Shown here: piece after piece, positions 37,707 through 46,538 of the stretch
How the letters are laid out: each line of letters starts with the position of its first letter
Position numbering within the stretch: the stretch's first letter is position 1
Notes under the pieces: generated by a model
Database searches by the model: none
The model's input: the letters and a program-made list of their open reading frames with translations, nothing else
What the model was told of the DNA's origin: nothing
Assembly: GCA_942493325.1 (NCBI GenBank)
Contig: OW818689.1
Span: 3,844,001 to 3,908,000 of the forward strand
Source of the DNA: JAAFHB01 sp942493325
Lineage (GTDB): Bacteria > Bacteroidota > Bacteroidia > Bacteroidales > Prolixibacteraceae
DNA length: 64,000 bases
Direction: 5' to 3'
Position numbers and translations under genes: made by a program

Positions 37707-38636
37707 ATGCCAAGAACAGAATTTAAGCAATTGCTTGACGCAGGTGTACATTTCGGTCACCTTAAGCGTAAATGGAACCCGGCTATGGCTCCTTATATCT
37801 TTATGGAGAAGAACGGGATTCACATCATTGACCTGCAAAAAACGATCGTCAAAATTGACGAAGCCGCCGAAGCACTCAAACAAATCTCCAGATCAGGCCG
37901 GAAAATACTTTTCGTTGCCACGAAGAAACAGGCTAAATTAATTGTTGCTGAAAAGGTTAGCGCAGTAAATATGCCTTACGTTGCTGAGCGCTGGCCAGGT
38001 GGTATGCTTACCAACTTCCCGACAATCCGCAAGGCTGTAAAGAAAATGTCCTCGATCGATAAAATGACCAAGGATGCTGCATGGGACAATTTATCAAAAC
38101 GTGAGAAATTGCAGATTACCCGTCAGAGAGCAAAGCTTGAAAAGGTTTTGGGATCGATCGTTGATCTTACCCGTCTTCCCGCCGCCCTTTTTATCGTTGA
38201 TGTTTTAAAGGAAAAAATCGCAGTACGCGAAGCACAGCGCCTGAGTATCCCCATTTTTGCAATGGTCGATACCAATTCGAATCCTGAAGGAATCGATTTC
38301 GTTATCCCTTCAAACGACGATGCATCACAATCCATCGAGTTAATCATCAATACAATGTGCGAGGCTATTAAAGATGGTCTTTCGGATCGTAAGGTTGAAC
38401 GCGAAAAAGATGAGACTGACGAAAAACCATTTACCTTAAAGAAAAGTGGTCGTAAAGCGGTTGTTAAAATCATCGTGGAAGACGACATCGAAGAAGCTGA
38501 CGAAAAGGAAGAATTTACCGATGAAAAAATAGCTGATTTATTAAACGATGAAGATCTTTCGGATGAAGGTGATATTATTGATGATGAAGTTATTGACGAG
38601 TCCCTTCCTGAAGAGGACGTAATTGATATAAAATAA
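37707..38636 (+). CDS. rpsB: 30S ribosomal protein S2 with acidic C-terminal extension
   Basis: 309 residues. The S2 body (about 1-230) starts FKQLLDAGVHFGHLKRKWNPAMAPYIF and contains YVAERWPGGMLTNFPTIRK and DTNSNPEGIDFVIPSNDDA. Beyond residue 230 a tail of about 80 residues becomes strongly acidic (DDIEEADEKEEFTDEKIADLLNDEDLSDEG). S2 tails are known in this phylum; their role is not established. tsf follows after 25 bases, the classic rpsB-tsf pair. Confidence 0.95.
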   Translation: MPRTEFKQLLDAGVHFGHLKRKWNPAMAPYIFMEKNGIHIIDLQKTIVKIDEAAEALKQISRSGRKILFVATKKQAKLIVAEKVSAVNMPYVAERWPGGMLTNFPTIRKAVKKMSSIDKMTKDAAWDNLSKREKLQITRQRAKLEKVLGSIVDLTRLPAALFIVDVLKEKIAVREAQRLSIPIFAMVDTNSNPEGIDFVIPSNDDASQSIELIINTMCEAIKDGLSDRKVEREKDETDEKPFTLKKSGRKAVVKIIVEDDIEEADEKEEFTDEKIADLLNDEDLSDEGDIIDDEVIDESLPEEDVIDIK

Positions 38637-38661
38637 TTAACTGCATATAAATTTCTGAATA

Positions 38662-39486
38662 ATGAATATTTCTACTGCTGATGTTGTAAAGTTGCGCAAA
38701 GCAACCGGTGCCGGAATGATGGATTGCAAAAATGCGCTTACAGACGCAGAAGGCAATTTTGACCGTGCCATCGAAATCATCCGCGAAAAAGGAAAATTAG
38801 TTGCCAGCAAACGCGCCGACAGGGAATCCTCTGAAGGAGTTGTTCTCGCCAAAGTATCTGATGACAAAACTTTTGGGGCTATTTCGTCATTAAATTGCGA
38901 AACAGATTTCGTGGCTAAAAATGAGAATTTCATCGCCCTGAACGAAAAGATCCTTACTAATGCGATTGCCGCTAAATGTGCCAGTCTTGATGAAGTGAAG
39001 GCTTTGATCATGGATGGCAGAACAATCGGAGAACAGGTACTTGAACAGACCGGCATCATTGGTGAAAAAATTGAGTTGCCTTACTACGCTTCCATCGAGT
39101 CTGCGTATGTTGTCGCTTATATTCACCCCGGCAATAAACTGGTTACCCTTGTTGGTTTTAGTAAAATCATTGAAAATCAAGCAGGAAGAGACGTTGCAAT
39201 GCAAATTGCGGCAATGAGTCCTGTTGCTGTTGACAGCAATGATGTTGCACCTGAAATCGTTGAACAGGAGTTAAAAATTGCCAGGGAGAAATTCCGTCTT
39301 GAGGGAAAACCTGAAGCAATGCTTGATAAAATTGCCCAGGGAGCACTGAATAAATTTTATAAGGACAGCACCCTTTTAAACCAGGATTTTGTCAAAGACA
39401 ATAAAGTAACTATTCGTCAATACCTCACAGGCGTTGACAAAGACGTGAAAGTAACCGGATTTGTCCGTTTCACTTTGAATGTATAA
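38662..39486 (+). CDS. tsf: Elongation factor Ts
   Basis: Nucleotide exchange factor for EF-Tu, 274 residues. The N-terminal UBA-like part reads ADVVKLRKATGAGMMDCKNAL, and the EF-Tu contact motif is NCETDFVAKNENF near residue 75-87. The C-terminal VRFTLNV is typical. A terminator follows, which ends the rplM-rpsI-rpsB-tsf transcript before pyrH. Confidence 0.96.
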   Translation: MNISTADVVKLRKATGAGMMDCKNALTDAEGNFDRAIEIIREKGKLVASKRADRESSEGVVLAKVSDDKTFGAISSLNCETDFVAKNENFIALNEKILTNAIAAKCASLDEVKALIMDGRTIGEQVLEQTGIIGEKIELPYYASIESAYVVAYIHPGNKLVTLVGFSKIIENQAGRDVAMQIAAMSPVAVDSNDVAPEIVEQELKIAREKFRLEGKPEAMLDKIAQGALNKFYKDSTLLNQDFVKDNKVTIRQYLTGVDKDVKVTGFVRFTLNV

Positions 39487-39508
39487 TAAATAGTTTCTAT
39501 ACTATAAG

Positions 39509-39538
39509 AAGAGCCTCAGTTTTGGGGCTCTTTTTTTC
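39509..39538 (+). terminator. Terminator after tsf
   Basis: Stem AGAGCC (39510-39515) / GGCTCT (39526-39531) followed by a run of seven T. Confidence 0.85.
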
Positions 39539-39625
39539 GTTTACTGCTGACTAAATACCTCCACATTTAACTTAAATAGGAACTCAATATTTAGTCAGAT
39601 ATCCTTATGTTTAAACTTTTTGACG

Positions 39626-39633
39626 TAGCTTTG
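39626..39633 (+). promoter_or_regulatory. -7 promoter element of pyrH (TAGCTTTG)
   Basis: TAnnTTTG match ending 18 bases before the pyrH ATG. Confidence 0.55.
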
Positions 39634-39651
39634 TCCTGAAAAACTAAAATA

Positions 39652-40362
39652 ATGGTAAAGTATAGAAGAGTCTTACTGAAGCTTTCCGGAGAATCACTCA
39701 TGGGAGAAAAACTTTATGGCATTGACCCAGCCCGGTTAACAGATTATGCCGAACAGATAAAGGAGGCAGTGGAATTGGGAGTACAGTTGGGCATTGTAAT
39801 TGGCGGCGGAAATATTTTCAGAGGACTTTCCGGCTCCTCAAAAGGGTTTGACAGAGTGAAGGGCGACCAGATGGGTATGCTTGCAACGGTTATCAATAGC
39901 CTGGCACTGAATTCTGCACTCACAGTCATTGGCGTCAAATCAAGAGTGCTGACAGCAATCAGGATGGAACCAGTAGGCGAGTTCTATTCGAAAGACAAAG
40001 CAATTGAAACACTTGAACGAGGCGAAGTGGCCATCTTTTCGGGCGGAACAGGGAATCCCTATTTTACTACCGATACAGGCTCTTCGCTACGCGGAATTGA
40101 GATCGAAGCTGACGCGATGCTTAAAGGAACCCGTGTCGACGGGATTTATACTGCCGATCCGCTTAAAGATCCCAATGCTACAAAATTCAGCGATATCACT
40201 TTTGATGAAATTTATAACCGCGGATTGAAAATCATGGATCTCACTGCGACCACAATGTGCAAGGAGAACAATTTACCCATTATTGTTTTCGATATGGATA
40301 CGGTGGGTAACCTGATCAAAGTGTTGAAAGGCGAACCAATCGGTACGGTTGTACACAACTAG
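39652..40362 (+). CDS. pyrH: UMP kinase
   Basis: Phosphorylates UMP to UDP in pyrimidine nucleotide synthesis. The 236 residues show the bacterial amino-acid-kinase fold: VLLKLSGESLMGEKLYGID at the N-terminus, VIGGGNIFRG, FSGGTGNPYFTTDTGSSLRGIEIEADAMLKGTRVDGIYTADP. Start and length are standard. The position between tsf and frr is conserved in bacteria; here it has its own promoter and follows a terminator. Confidence 0.96.
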   Translation: MVKYRRVLLKLSGESLMGEKLYGIDPARLTDYAEQIKEAVELGVQLGIVIGGGNIFRGLSGSSKGFDRVKGDQMGMLATVINSLALNSALTVIGVKSRVLTAIRMEPVGEFYSKDKAIETLERGEVAIFSGGTGNPYFTTDTGSSLRGIEIEADAMLKGTRVDGIYTADPLKDPNATKFSDITFDEIYNRGLKIMDLTATTMCKENNLPIIVFDMDTVGNLIKVLKGEPIGTVVHN

Positions 40363-40404
40363 AGAAACAAATCTTTGAATGTTCGCTGGTTATTTTATTT
40401 TTCG

Positions 40405-40412
40405 TAATTTTG
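40405..40412 (+). promoter_or_regulatory. -7 promoter element of frr (TAATTTTG)
   Basis: TAnnTTTG match 37 bases before the frr ATG. Confidence 0.5.
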
Positions 40413-40449
40413 TTTTGAACTACTTCAAGTTTTAATTTATTCGGCCCCT

Positions 40450-41016
40450 ATGAACGAAGAAATACAAATGCTTATTGATGACACCACCGAAAGGATGGAA
40501 CATGCAATTGCACATCTTGATCACGAACTGGCTCACATCCGGGCGGGGAAAGCGAGTCCCCGGATGATTGAAAGTGTTGTTGTTGATTATTACAGCGTAC
40601 CTACCCCCATAATGCAGGTATCGAATGTAAGTACACCCGACGCCAGAACGATCGCAATACAACCTTGGGACAAGAAAATGATTCAGCCAATTGAAAGAGC
40701 CATAATCAATTCCAATCTTGGTTTTAATCCCGAAAACAACGGTGAATTCATCCGGATAAACGTTCCTGTTCCTACGGAAGAACGACGCCGTAATCTTGTC
40801 AGGGATGCTCACAAAGAGGGTGAAATTGCCAAGGTAAGCATCAGGGCAGCCCGTAAGGATGCCAACGATTACCTTAAAAAACTGCTTAAATCAAAAGAGA
40901 TTTCCGAAGATGACGAAGGAGTTACAACAGAAAAAATTCAGGACTTTACTGATCGGTTTACCAGGAAAGTTGATGAATTAATCGCCAAGAAAGAGAAAGA
41001 TATTCTCACCGTCTAA
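40450..41016 (+). CDS. frr: Ribosome recycling factor
   Basis: 188-residue factor that, with EF-G, splits post-termination ribosomes. Signatures: HIRAGKASPRMIESVVVDYYSVPTPIMQVSNVS near residue 30-62, NNGEFIRINVPVPTEERRRNLV, and the C-terminal helical VDELIAKKEKDI. Complete; followed by a bidirectional terminator. Confidence 0.96.
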   Translation: MNEEIQMLIDDTTERMEHAIAHLDHELAHIRAGKASPRMIESVVVDYYSVPTPIMQVSNVSTPDARTIAIQPWDKKMIQPIERAIINSNLGFNPENNGEFIRINVPVPTEERRRNLVRDAHKEGEIAKVSIRAARKDANDYLKKLLKSKEISEDDEGVTTEKIQDFTDRFTRKVDELIAKKEKDILTV

Positions 41017-41038
41017 TTTCGTTTATACGATATAAAAT

Positions 41039-41069
41039 TAAAAAGCTGTCTTCAAAGGCAGCTTTTTAA
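41039..41069. terminator. Bidirectional terminator after frr
   Basis: Stem AAAAAGCTGTC / GGCAGCTTTTT around the loop TTCAAA, with A and T runs on both sides. Confidence 0.85.
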
Positions 41070-41175
41070 TTCCCCGGAATTCCGGAACAAAGAACTCAAC
41101 GATCCGTAAAAATGTCGAAAGGATATCGAAAACATATGCTGGTGACTCGTCCTGATTTTTGTTTACAGATTCAGA

Positions 41176-41352
41176 AGTGACCGGGTGACTGCAATGATAA
41201 ATTGAGCAAAGTCAGCTCATGGCAAGTGACCGGGTGACTACAGTTAAAAATTGAGCAGAGTCAACAGGCGTTTGATCCGTTATTTTGGAAGTCACCCGGT
41301 CACTAAAAGTCTGCGGGCGTCCGTTCGTTATTTTAAAAGTCACCCGGTCACT
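41176..41352. repeat. Four-copy inverted array of AGTGACCGGGTGACT
   Basis: Two direct copies at 41176-41190 and 41225-41239, two reverse-complement copies (AGTCACCCGGTCACT) at 41290-41304 and 41338-41352. Spacings are 49 bases in the first pair and 48 in the second. Flanks are also repeated: AATTGAGCARAGTCA after each direct copy and CGTTATTTT before each inverted copy. It fills most of the 520-base gap between frr and the SPOR gene; no gene is supported there. Confidence 0.8.
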
Positions 41353-41538
41353 TTCCATATCTGACTGCGTTCCTTTCCCTACTTTACCTGTAATTGCTAA
41401 CTCAACTTCTCCTCCCATATCCGTTTACGGAATTTATTAACGCAAAATAACCCGCAAGGATCTTACGGGTTATTCTGTTGGGAGCGTTCTGCTCCGTACT
41501 AATTATGTAATCCAGATGTAAAGTAAAAGAATCCTGTT

Positions 41539-41949
41539 TTACTGTATTTTAATTAACAACCATAAATCACTATACTTGGGATATTTTCCGCGAATTTCAG
41601 CGACCCTGTTCCGGGCAGTCGTTTCATCATCGTAACTATTGACGCTTACACGATACAAACCCGCTTCATTGACAAGAATTCCGGGAAAGAAATCTTCAGC
41701 CATCAATTGTTTTTTAAATTTTTGAGCGTTTTCGTAAACCGCATAACTGCCAAGAATGATATAGAATCTTTTCGTTCCGAAATCCTTTGCCTCGCCACTT
41801 GCTGCCGTGACCTTCTCCTCTTTTGATGTTACAGGTTTAGCTTCAACAGTCTCTGATTTAACAGGTTCAGGTTTTGGTGCAATCTTCTTGGTTTTGCAGC
41901 CAACTGTCATTATTACAACCAGTAAAAGAATGATATTCAGTATTTTCAT
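41539..41949 (-). CDS. SPOR domain lipoprotein
   Basis: 136 residues. The signal peptide ends in a lipobox at Cys18 (MTVGCKTKK), followed by a Pro/Glu/Lys-rich linker (about 20-55) and a SPOR domain (about 60-134: RFYIILGSYAVYENAQKFKKQLM, LYRVSVNSYDDETTARNRVAEIR). SPOR domains bind denuded glycan strands at septa, so a peptidoglycan or division-site role is likely. Confidence 0.87.
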   Translation of the reverse strand: MKILNIILLLVVIMTVGCKTKKIAPKPEPVKSETVEAKPVTSKEEKVTAASGEAKDFGTKRFYIILGSYAVYENAQKFKKQLMAEDFFPGILVNEAGLYRVSVNSYDDETTARNRVAEIRGKYPKYSDLWLLIKIQ

Positions 41950-42112
41950 TTTTATTAATTATTAATAAATATACCCGGTGAAGATACAAAAAAAATGAAA
42001 ATTTGAATATATCAAATTCATTTATTAAATTTACCTCAATCAACCAAACTTTTACATAGCCCTTGCGTAATAAAACAGGACAAGTCAAACGAGTATCAAA
42101 AAATAACCACTT

Positions 42113-42622
42113 ATGAACAAGGAGAAATATCCCTTAATTTTCATTGTCGAAGATAATTCCGTTTATAATAAAATTATTGCTAATCATTTACGTTCGCATA
42201 AACTGATAAGAACTGAAAGTTTCACGAGCGGTGAGGAATGCCTTAAAAACATCAACAGGAAACCGGATATTGTAATCCAGGATTATCTGCTTGATGGGAT
42301 CAATGGTATCGATGTGCTGAGAGCGACCAAAAGAAAATACCCCGAAACCGATTTTATTTTTTTGTCGGGCCAGGATAATATTGAGGTGGCCATTAATTCG
42401 ATGAAATATGGCGCTTATGACTATATTGTCAAAGATCAGTTTGCCCTGACTAAGCTCACCGATAAAATTAACAAGATCATGATCCACCACGAACTTGTTA
42501 ACAGCAACAAACGCTATAAGCTTGGGATCACCCTGTTTTTTGTTGCCCTCGCAATTATTATTCTGATCTTTGCCAGTCTTACGATTTTCTTTCCTGAAAC
42601 CTTTTCAATATTAGGCAATTAA
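42113..42622 (+). CDS. Response regulator receiver domain with C-terminal membrane helix
   Basis: 169 residues. The receiver domain (about 6-125) is complete: acidic pair Glu13-Asp14, phospho-acceptor Asp57 (VIQDYLLDG), Ser85 (FLSGQ) and Lys107 (YIVKDQF). There is no DNA-binding or enzymatic output domain. Instead a basic stretch (NSNKRYK) leads into one hydrophobic helix at about 138-160 and a nine-residue end, so the protein should be tethered to the inner membrane with the receiver in the cytoplasm. No histidine kinase gene is adjacent. Confidence 0.85.
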   Translation: MNKEKYPLIFIVEDNSVYNKIIANHLRSHKLIRTESFTSGEECLKNINRKPDIVIQDYLLDGINGIDVLRATKRKYPETDFIFLSGQDNIEVAINSMKYGAYDYIVKDQFALTKLTDKINKIMIHHELVNSNKRYKLGITLFFVALAIIILIFASLTIFFPETFSILGN

Positions 42623-42708
42623 TCCCAGATAAGGTATTTCAATCTTTTCGGTTTAAAGAGTTAAACCGGAGTCTGAGCATTATAAACAGCTTTATTCCAG
42701 GCATCTGT

Positions 42709-43680
42709 TTAACCCCAGATAGCCGGGTTAACGATAGGGATATCACGCCTTCCATCAAAAAACCGGATAATACTTGCAGAAGCTTCCCTGGCTGTCATGA
42801 TACGTGTATCAATGGTTCCGGTTGCATTATGCGGAGTCAGTACAACATTATCCATTGAAAACAGTTCGGGGCTTATAATCGGTTCATGTTCGAAAACATC
42901 AAGTCCGGCTCCCCCGATTTTGCCATCTAACAGGCCCCGGACGAGTGCACCTTCGTTGATCACAGGTCCTCTGGAGGTATTTATGAGATAAACACCGTCT
43001 TTCATCCGTGAAATTTGCTTTTCATCTATTAAATGAAGGGTATCCTCCGTTAAGGGACAATTCAGCGAAATGACATCTGACCGCTGAAGAAGTTCATCAA
43101 AAGGTACCCAGGTAACGTTATGCTGAAGTTCAAGAGCAGCATCCAATCGTGTGCGGTTAAAATAGATAACCTTCATTCCCGAAGCCACTGCACGCCTCGT
43201 CAACGCACGTCCGATTCTTCCCATCCCGATAATGCCCAGGGTTTTTCCCCACGGTGAACTCCCCAGGTTTTCCATCATGCCCCATTTCAGACCTGACGGA
43301 TTTCGTAATTTTCGGTCAGTCTCGCATATTCTGCGCATTAGGGTAATCATAAGTCCCATAGCCATTTCGGCAGTAGGTTCTGTTACAGAGTCGGGAGTAT
43401 TACATACTGCAATTCCCTTTGATGTCGCAAAATCCAGGTCAATATTATTGTATCCGACACCAAAGTTGGAAATGATTTTCAGTTGCGTTGCCAGTTTGAG
43501 CATTTCAGCCTTTAACGGCAGTGTAAATACCGATAATACCCCATCAGCACCAGCAATATGTTTTTGGAGATCACCTTCATTAAAACTAAAACTTTCAGGA
43601 TAAATAATCTCAAACCGATCCTCAAGATCCGTTAAACCGGATCTTGGGACCTGGGCCATAACAAGAATTTTTTTCTTCAT
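42709..43680 (-). CDS. D-2-hydroxyacid dehydrogenase
   Basis: NAD(P)-dependent dehydrogenase of 323 residues in the D-isomer-specific 2-hydroxyacid family, perhaps a glyoxylate/hydroxypyruvate reductase. The Rossmann motif is GIIGMGRIGRALTRRA near residues 148-163. The catalytic Arg lies in NTSRGPVINE near 234, the Glu in FEHEPI near 263 and the His in LTPHNATGT near 283. The substrate cannot be read from the sequence. It lies 15 bases downstream of the ctpA-type gene on the same strand and may be co-transcribed. Confidence 0.88.
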   Translation of the reverse strand: MKKKILVMAQVPRSGLTDLEDRFEIIYPESFSFNEGDLQKHIAGADGVLSVFTLPLKAEMLKLATQLKIISNFGVGYNNIDLDFATSKGIAVCNTPDSVTEPTAEMAMGLMITLMRRICETDRKLRNPSGLKWGMMENLGSSPWGKTLGIIGMGRIGRALTRRAVASGMKVIYFNRTRLDAALELQHNVTWVPFDELLQRSDVISLNCPLTEDTLHLIDEKQISRMKDGVYLINTSRGPVINEGALVRGLLDGKIGGAGLDVFEHEPIISPELFSMDNVVLTPHNATGTIDTRIMTAREASASIIRFFDGRRDIPIVNPAIWG

Positions 43681-43695
43681 ACCGGGTTTAACTCT

Positions 43696-45384
43696 TTATT
43701 TTGATTTCCCGGATGAAACAACAAGAGCAGGTTTGAATATTTGGGAATATTCTGCAGGGTTATGGAACAACGCCACAACACGCTTAATCTCCTCATCGGT
43801 TTGAAGCGCGGCCACAATTGCTCCCTTTTGATAATAGAAACGTGATACAATTTCGTCCTTTAAAAGATCGCGTATTTCCTTGCCCGACTTGTCGAGATCC
43901 TGGTCAAGATTCAGCGCCAGGCCTTTTTCAAGCGCAGCAAATTCGTTTTTGGCACCATCGAAATAACGCTCTTTCCGGGCGGTCTCGATAAGCACCTTTA
44001 ATGTTTGTTCACTCCTCGATTCGTAGGAGAATTTCTTATCAATCAAAAACTGATGAAACTCCTTATAAATATCATCGTCAATGGTAAATTGGTCTGCGGG
44101 AGCTATGGTTTTGTGATTAGCTGCAAATAATGTTGCAAAATCGAAAATCATATAATCCTGTACCAGCTTATACGACAGCGCACTTAATGTATCCTGAACG
44201 TTACGGATATCAGGAGTAACTCCTCCCCCATCCTTTACAACACGGCCATTTTTGGTTTTAAATTCAGTAATCAGTGAATCGGGAATATTTCCGACACTTC
44301 CATCAGCATTCCTGTGAGAATAATCGAGCGCCTGTATACACCGGCCACTTGGAATATAGTATTTGGCCGTTGTAACTTTAAGTTTCGTGTTGTAACTGAG
44401 GTCGCGTGTGGTTTGTACAAGTCCTTTTCCAAATGTACGGTTACCCATAATCACAGCACGATCAAGATCCTGGAGCGCGCCGGCAACAATTTCTGAGGCC
44501 GATGCAGATCCGCTATTAACCAGGACAACCAACGGCATCACCGAATCAACAGGCTGTTCTGTTGCACGGTAGGTTTTATCCCATTGCGAAACTTTTCCTT
44601 TGGTACTCACGATTTCCTGTCCATGATTGACAAAGAGGTTGGTTACTTTAACGGCTTCGCCAAGTAAACCGCCCGGGTTCGAACGAAGGTCGAGAACCAG
44701 GGTCGAAGCCCCTTTCTTGTCCCTAAGATCAAGAATTGCATCACGGACACTCTCAGCGCATCCATCGGTAAAACTCGAAAGACGGATATAACCTGTTTTG
44801 GCATCGATCATTCCATAATAGGTCACCGGATCGATCTGAATCTCTTCACGGACAATATCAAGTGTGAAAGGTTTCTTCTCCCCCGGGCGCTGCATCTTAA
44901 CCTTGACCGGTTTTTTTGCAGGACCTTTTAATATTTCCGAGACATCGGAAACAACCATCTTATCAACCGGTTTTCCATCGACTTCAATAAAAATATCGCC
45001 GGCCTTCAACCCGTTTACCTGTGCCGGAAAACCTTCATAAGGCTCGGCAACCATAATCTGATTACCCCGTTTACTAATCATTGCACCGATACCGGCATAC
45101 TCACCCGTGGTCATAAACTTAAATTCGTCCATTTCAGACTCAGGAATAAACACAGTATAAGGGTCAAGTGTTTCAAGCATATCATCGATCCCGGTCTTTA
45201 TCAATTTGTCGGCTTCTACCTCATCGACATAGAAAAGGTTCAACTCCCGGACCAACGTATAAAAGATATCGAGGTTTTTTGAAATTTCGAAATTCTTCTG
45301 ATCACTTTTAAATCCCCAGAATGAAAGTCCGAGGATGACTACAAAAGACACGGCAAGCGCTGTCTTCAACATTTTGTTACTCAT
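43696..45384 (-). CDS. C-terminal processing peptidase (S41, CtpA/Prc type)
   Basis: 562-residue periplasmic serine protease anchored by an N-terminal hydrophobic segment (LKTALAVSFVVILGLSFWGF). A PDZ domain (about 85-165) contains YAGIGAMISKRGNQIMVAEPYEGFPAQVNGLKAGDIFIEVDG. The S41 core has LVLDLRSNPGGLLGEAV, the catalytic Ser in NSGSASASEIVAGALQD and Lys in GNRTFGKGLVQTTRDL. The frame extends to a GTG at 45411, but ATG 45384 (MSNKMLK) is the better start, and a TACCTTTG element lies 49 bases before it. The C-terminal extension after residue 400 is typical for the phylum. Confidence 0.9.
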   Translation of the reverse strand: MSNKMLKTALAVSFVVILGLSFWGFKSDQKNFEISKNLDIFYTLVRELNLFYVDEVEADKLIKTGIDDMLETLDPYTVFIPESEMDEFKFMTTGEYAGIGAMISKRGNQIMVAEPYEGFPAQVNGLKAGDIFIEVDGKPVDKMVVSDVSEILKGPAKKPVKVKMQRPGEKKPFTLDIVREEIQIDPVTYYGMIDAKTGYIRLSSFTDGCAESVRDAILDLRDKKGASTLVLDLRSNPGGLLGEAVKVTNLFVNHGQEIVSTKGKVSQWDKTYRATEQPVDSVMPLVVLVNSGSASASEIVAGALQDLDRAVIMGNRTFGKGLVQTTRDLSYNTKLKVTTAKYYIPSGRCIQALDYSHRNADGSVGNIPDSLITEFKTKNGRVVKDGGGVTPDIRNVQDTLSALSYKLVQDYMIFDFATLFAANHKTIAPADQFTIDDDIYKEFHQFLIDKKFSYESRSEQTLKVLIETARKERYFDGAKNEFAALEKGLALNLDQDLDKSGKEIRDLLKDEIVSRFYYQKGAIVAALQTDEEIKRVVALFHNPAEYSQIFKPALVVSSGKSK

Positions 45385-45432
45385 ATGATTTGATCCTTTA
45401 TTAAATATCACAATTCATTACGCCCAATCTTA

Positions 45433-45440
45433 CAAAGGTA
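45433..45440 (-). promoter_or_regulatory. -7 promoter element of the ctpA-type gene (TACCTTTG)
   Basis: TAnnTTTG match on the minus strand, 49 bases before ATG 45384. Confidence 0.5.
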
Positions 45441-45584
45441 ATAAACTCAGGGTTATTACAGAAAAAAAGGGAGATAATTACCTTCGGCTTCACAGACTGT
45501 CTGTTCTCACAACAAACCGGCATACCATTCTGTTGTGCCGGTTCAAACTTTTAATGTATTTTTAACACGTAAAAACATATCGTA

Positions 45585-46532
45585 TTGAGCAAGGGTTTAG
45601 TTATTAAATCAACAGGAAGCTGGTACGCGGTAAAAGCGGATACTGGTGAAATTTATGAATGCCGGATCAAAGGTAAACTTCGGATGAAAGAAGTACGCAC
45701 CACTAACCCGGTTTCGGTAGGCGATCGTGTGGAATTTGAACTTCAGCATGACGAAACCACAAAAGGTGGAGTGGCCGGAATTATTTTTGCCGTCGAACCC
45801 CGAAAAAACTATATTATCCGCAAAGCTTCCAACCTGTCGAGAGAGAGCCAGATCATAGCGGCGAATATCGACCAGGCCTTTATTGTTGTGACGGTAAATT
45901 ATCCGGTTACCTTGCCGGGATTTATCGACCGGTACCTCGTATCGGCGATGGCTTACCGGATTCCGGCCTGCCTGGTCTTCAATAAACTCGATTTATACAA
46001 CGACAAGGATTACGCGAAACTTGAAGAATATCTGCAGACCTACGAATCGATAGGCTATAAATGTTTCCAGGTTTCGGCTGAGAAAAATTTCAATATAGAT
46101 TTACTGAGCGAGGAAATCAAAGGTAAAATCTGCCTCTTTTCGGGCCTGTCGGGAGTCGGAAAATCATCCATTTTAAATTGCATCGATCCGGAACTGACAC
46201 TTAAAACCGGGATAATATCCGATCATCATCAACAGGGAAAGCATACCACAACGTTTGCTGAAATGTTTGAAACAAAATACGGCGGTTACATTATTGATAC
46301 GCCGGGCATCCGGGGATTTGGTGTCATAGATATGGCCAAAGAGGAGATAGCCCATTACTTTCCCGAAATGTTTGAGTTACTTGATCAATGCCGGTTTTTC
46401 AATTGCACCCACACCCATGAACCGGGGTGTGCCGTAAAAGCAGCAGCTGAAAAAGGTGAGATTCCCGCAACGAGATATGAGTCATACCTTTCGCTGATTG
46501 CAGAGGACAATGGCAAGTACAGACAAGGTTAA
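45585..46532 (+). CDS. rsgA: Ribosome small-subunit-dependent GTPase A
   Basis: Circularly permuted GTPase that assists late 30S assembly. The OB-fold N-terminus (VIKSTGSWYAVKADTGEIYECRIKGKLR) is followed by G4 (NKLDLY), G1 (GLSGVGKSS) and G3 (DTPGIRGFG) in permuted order, then the zinc knuckle CRFFNCTHTHEPGC. 315 residues. The start appears to be TTG at 45585, since the next in-frame ATG would remove the conserved N-terminus. It converges with the HicB-type gene 6 bases away. Confidence 0.94.
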   Translation: MSKGLVIKSTGSWYAVKADTGEIYECRIKGKLRMKEVRTTNPVSVGDRVEFELQHDETTKGGVAGIIFAVEPRKNYIIRKASNLSRESQIIAANIDQAFIVVTVNYPVTLPGFIDRYLVSAMAYRIPACLVFNKLDLYNDKDYAKLEEYLQTYESIGYKCFQVSAEKNFNIDLLSEEIKGKICLFSGLSGVGKSSILNCIDPELTLKTGIISDHHQQGKHTTTFAEMFETKYGGYIIDTPGIRGFGVIDMAKEEIAHYFPEMFELLDQCRFFNCTHTHEPGCAVKAAAEKGEIPATRYESYLSLIAEDNGKYRQG

Positions 46533-46538
46533 ACGAAA

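Noticed and set aside
37446..37883. 145-codon minus-strand frame
   Set aside because: Antisense across the 3' end of rpsI and the start of rpsB, both certain genes.
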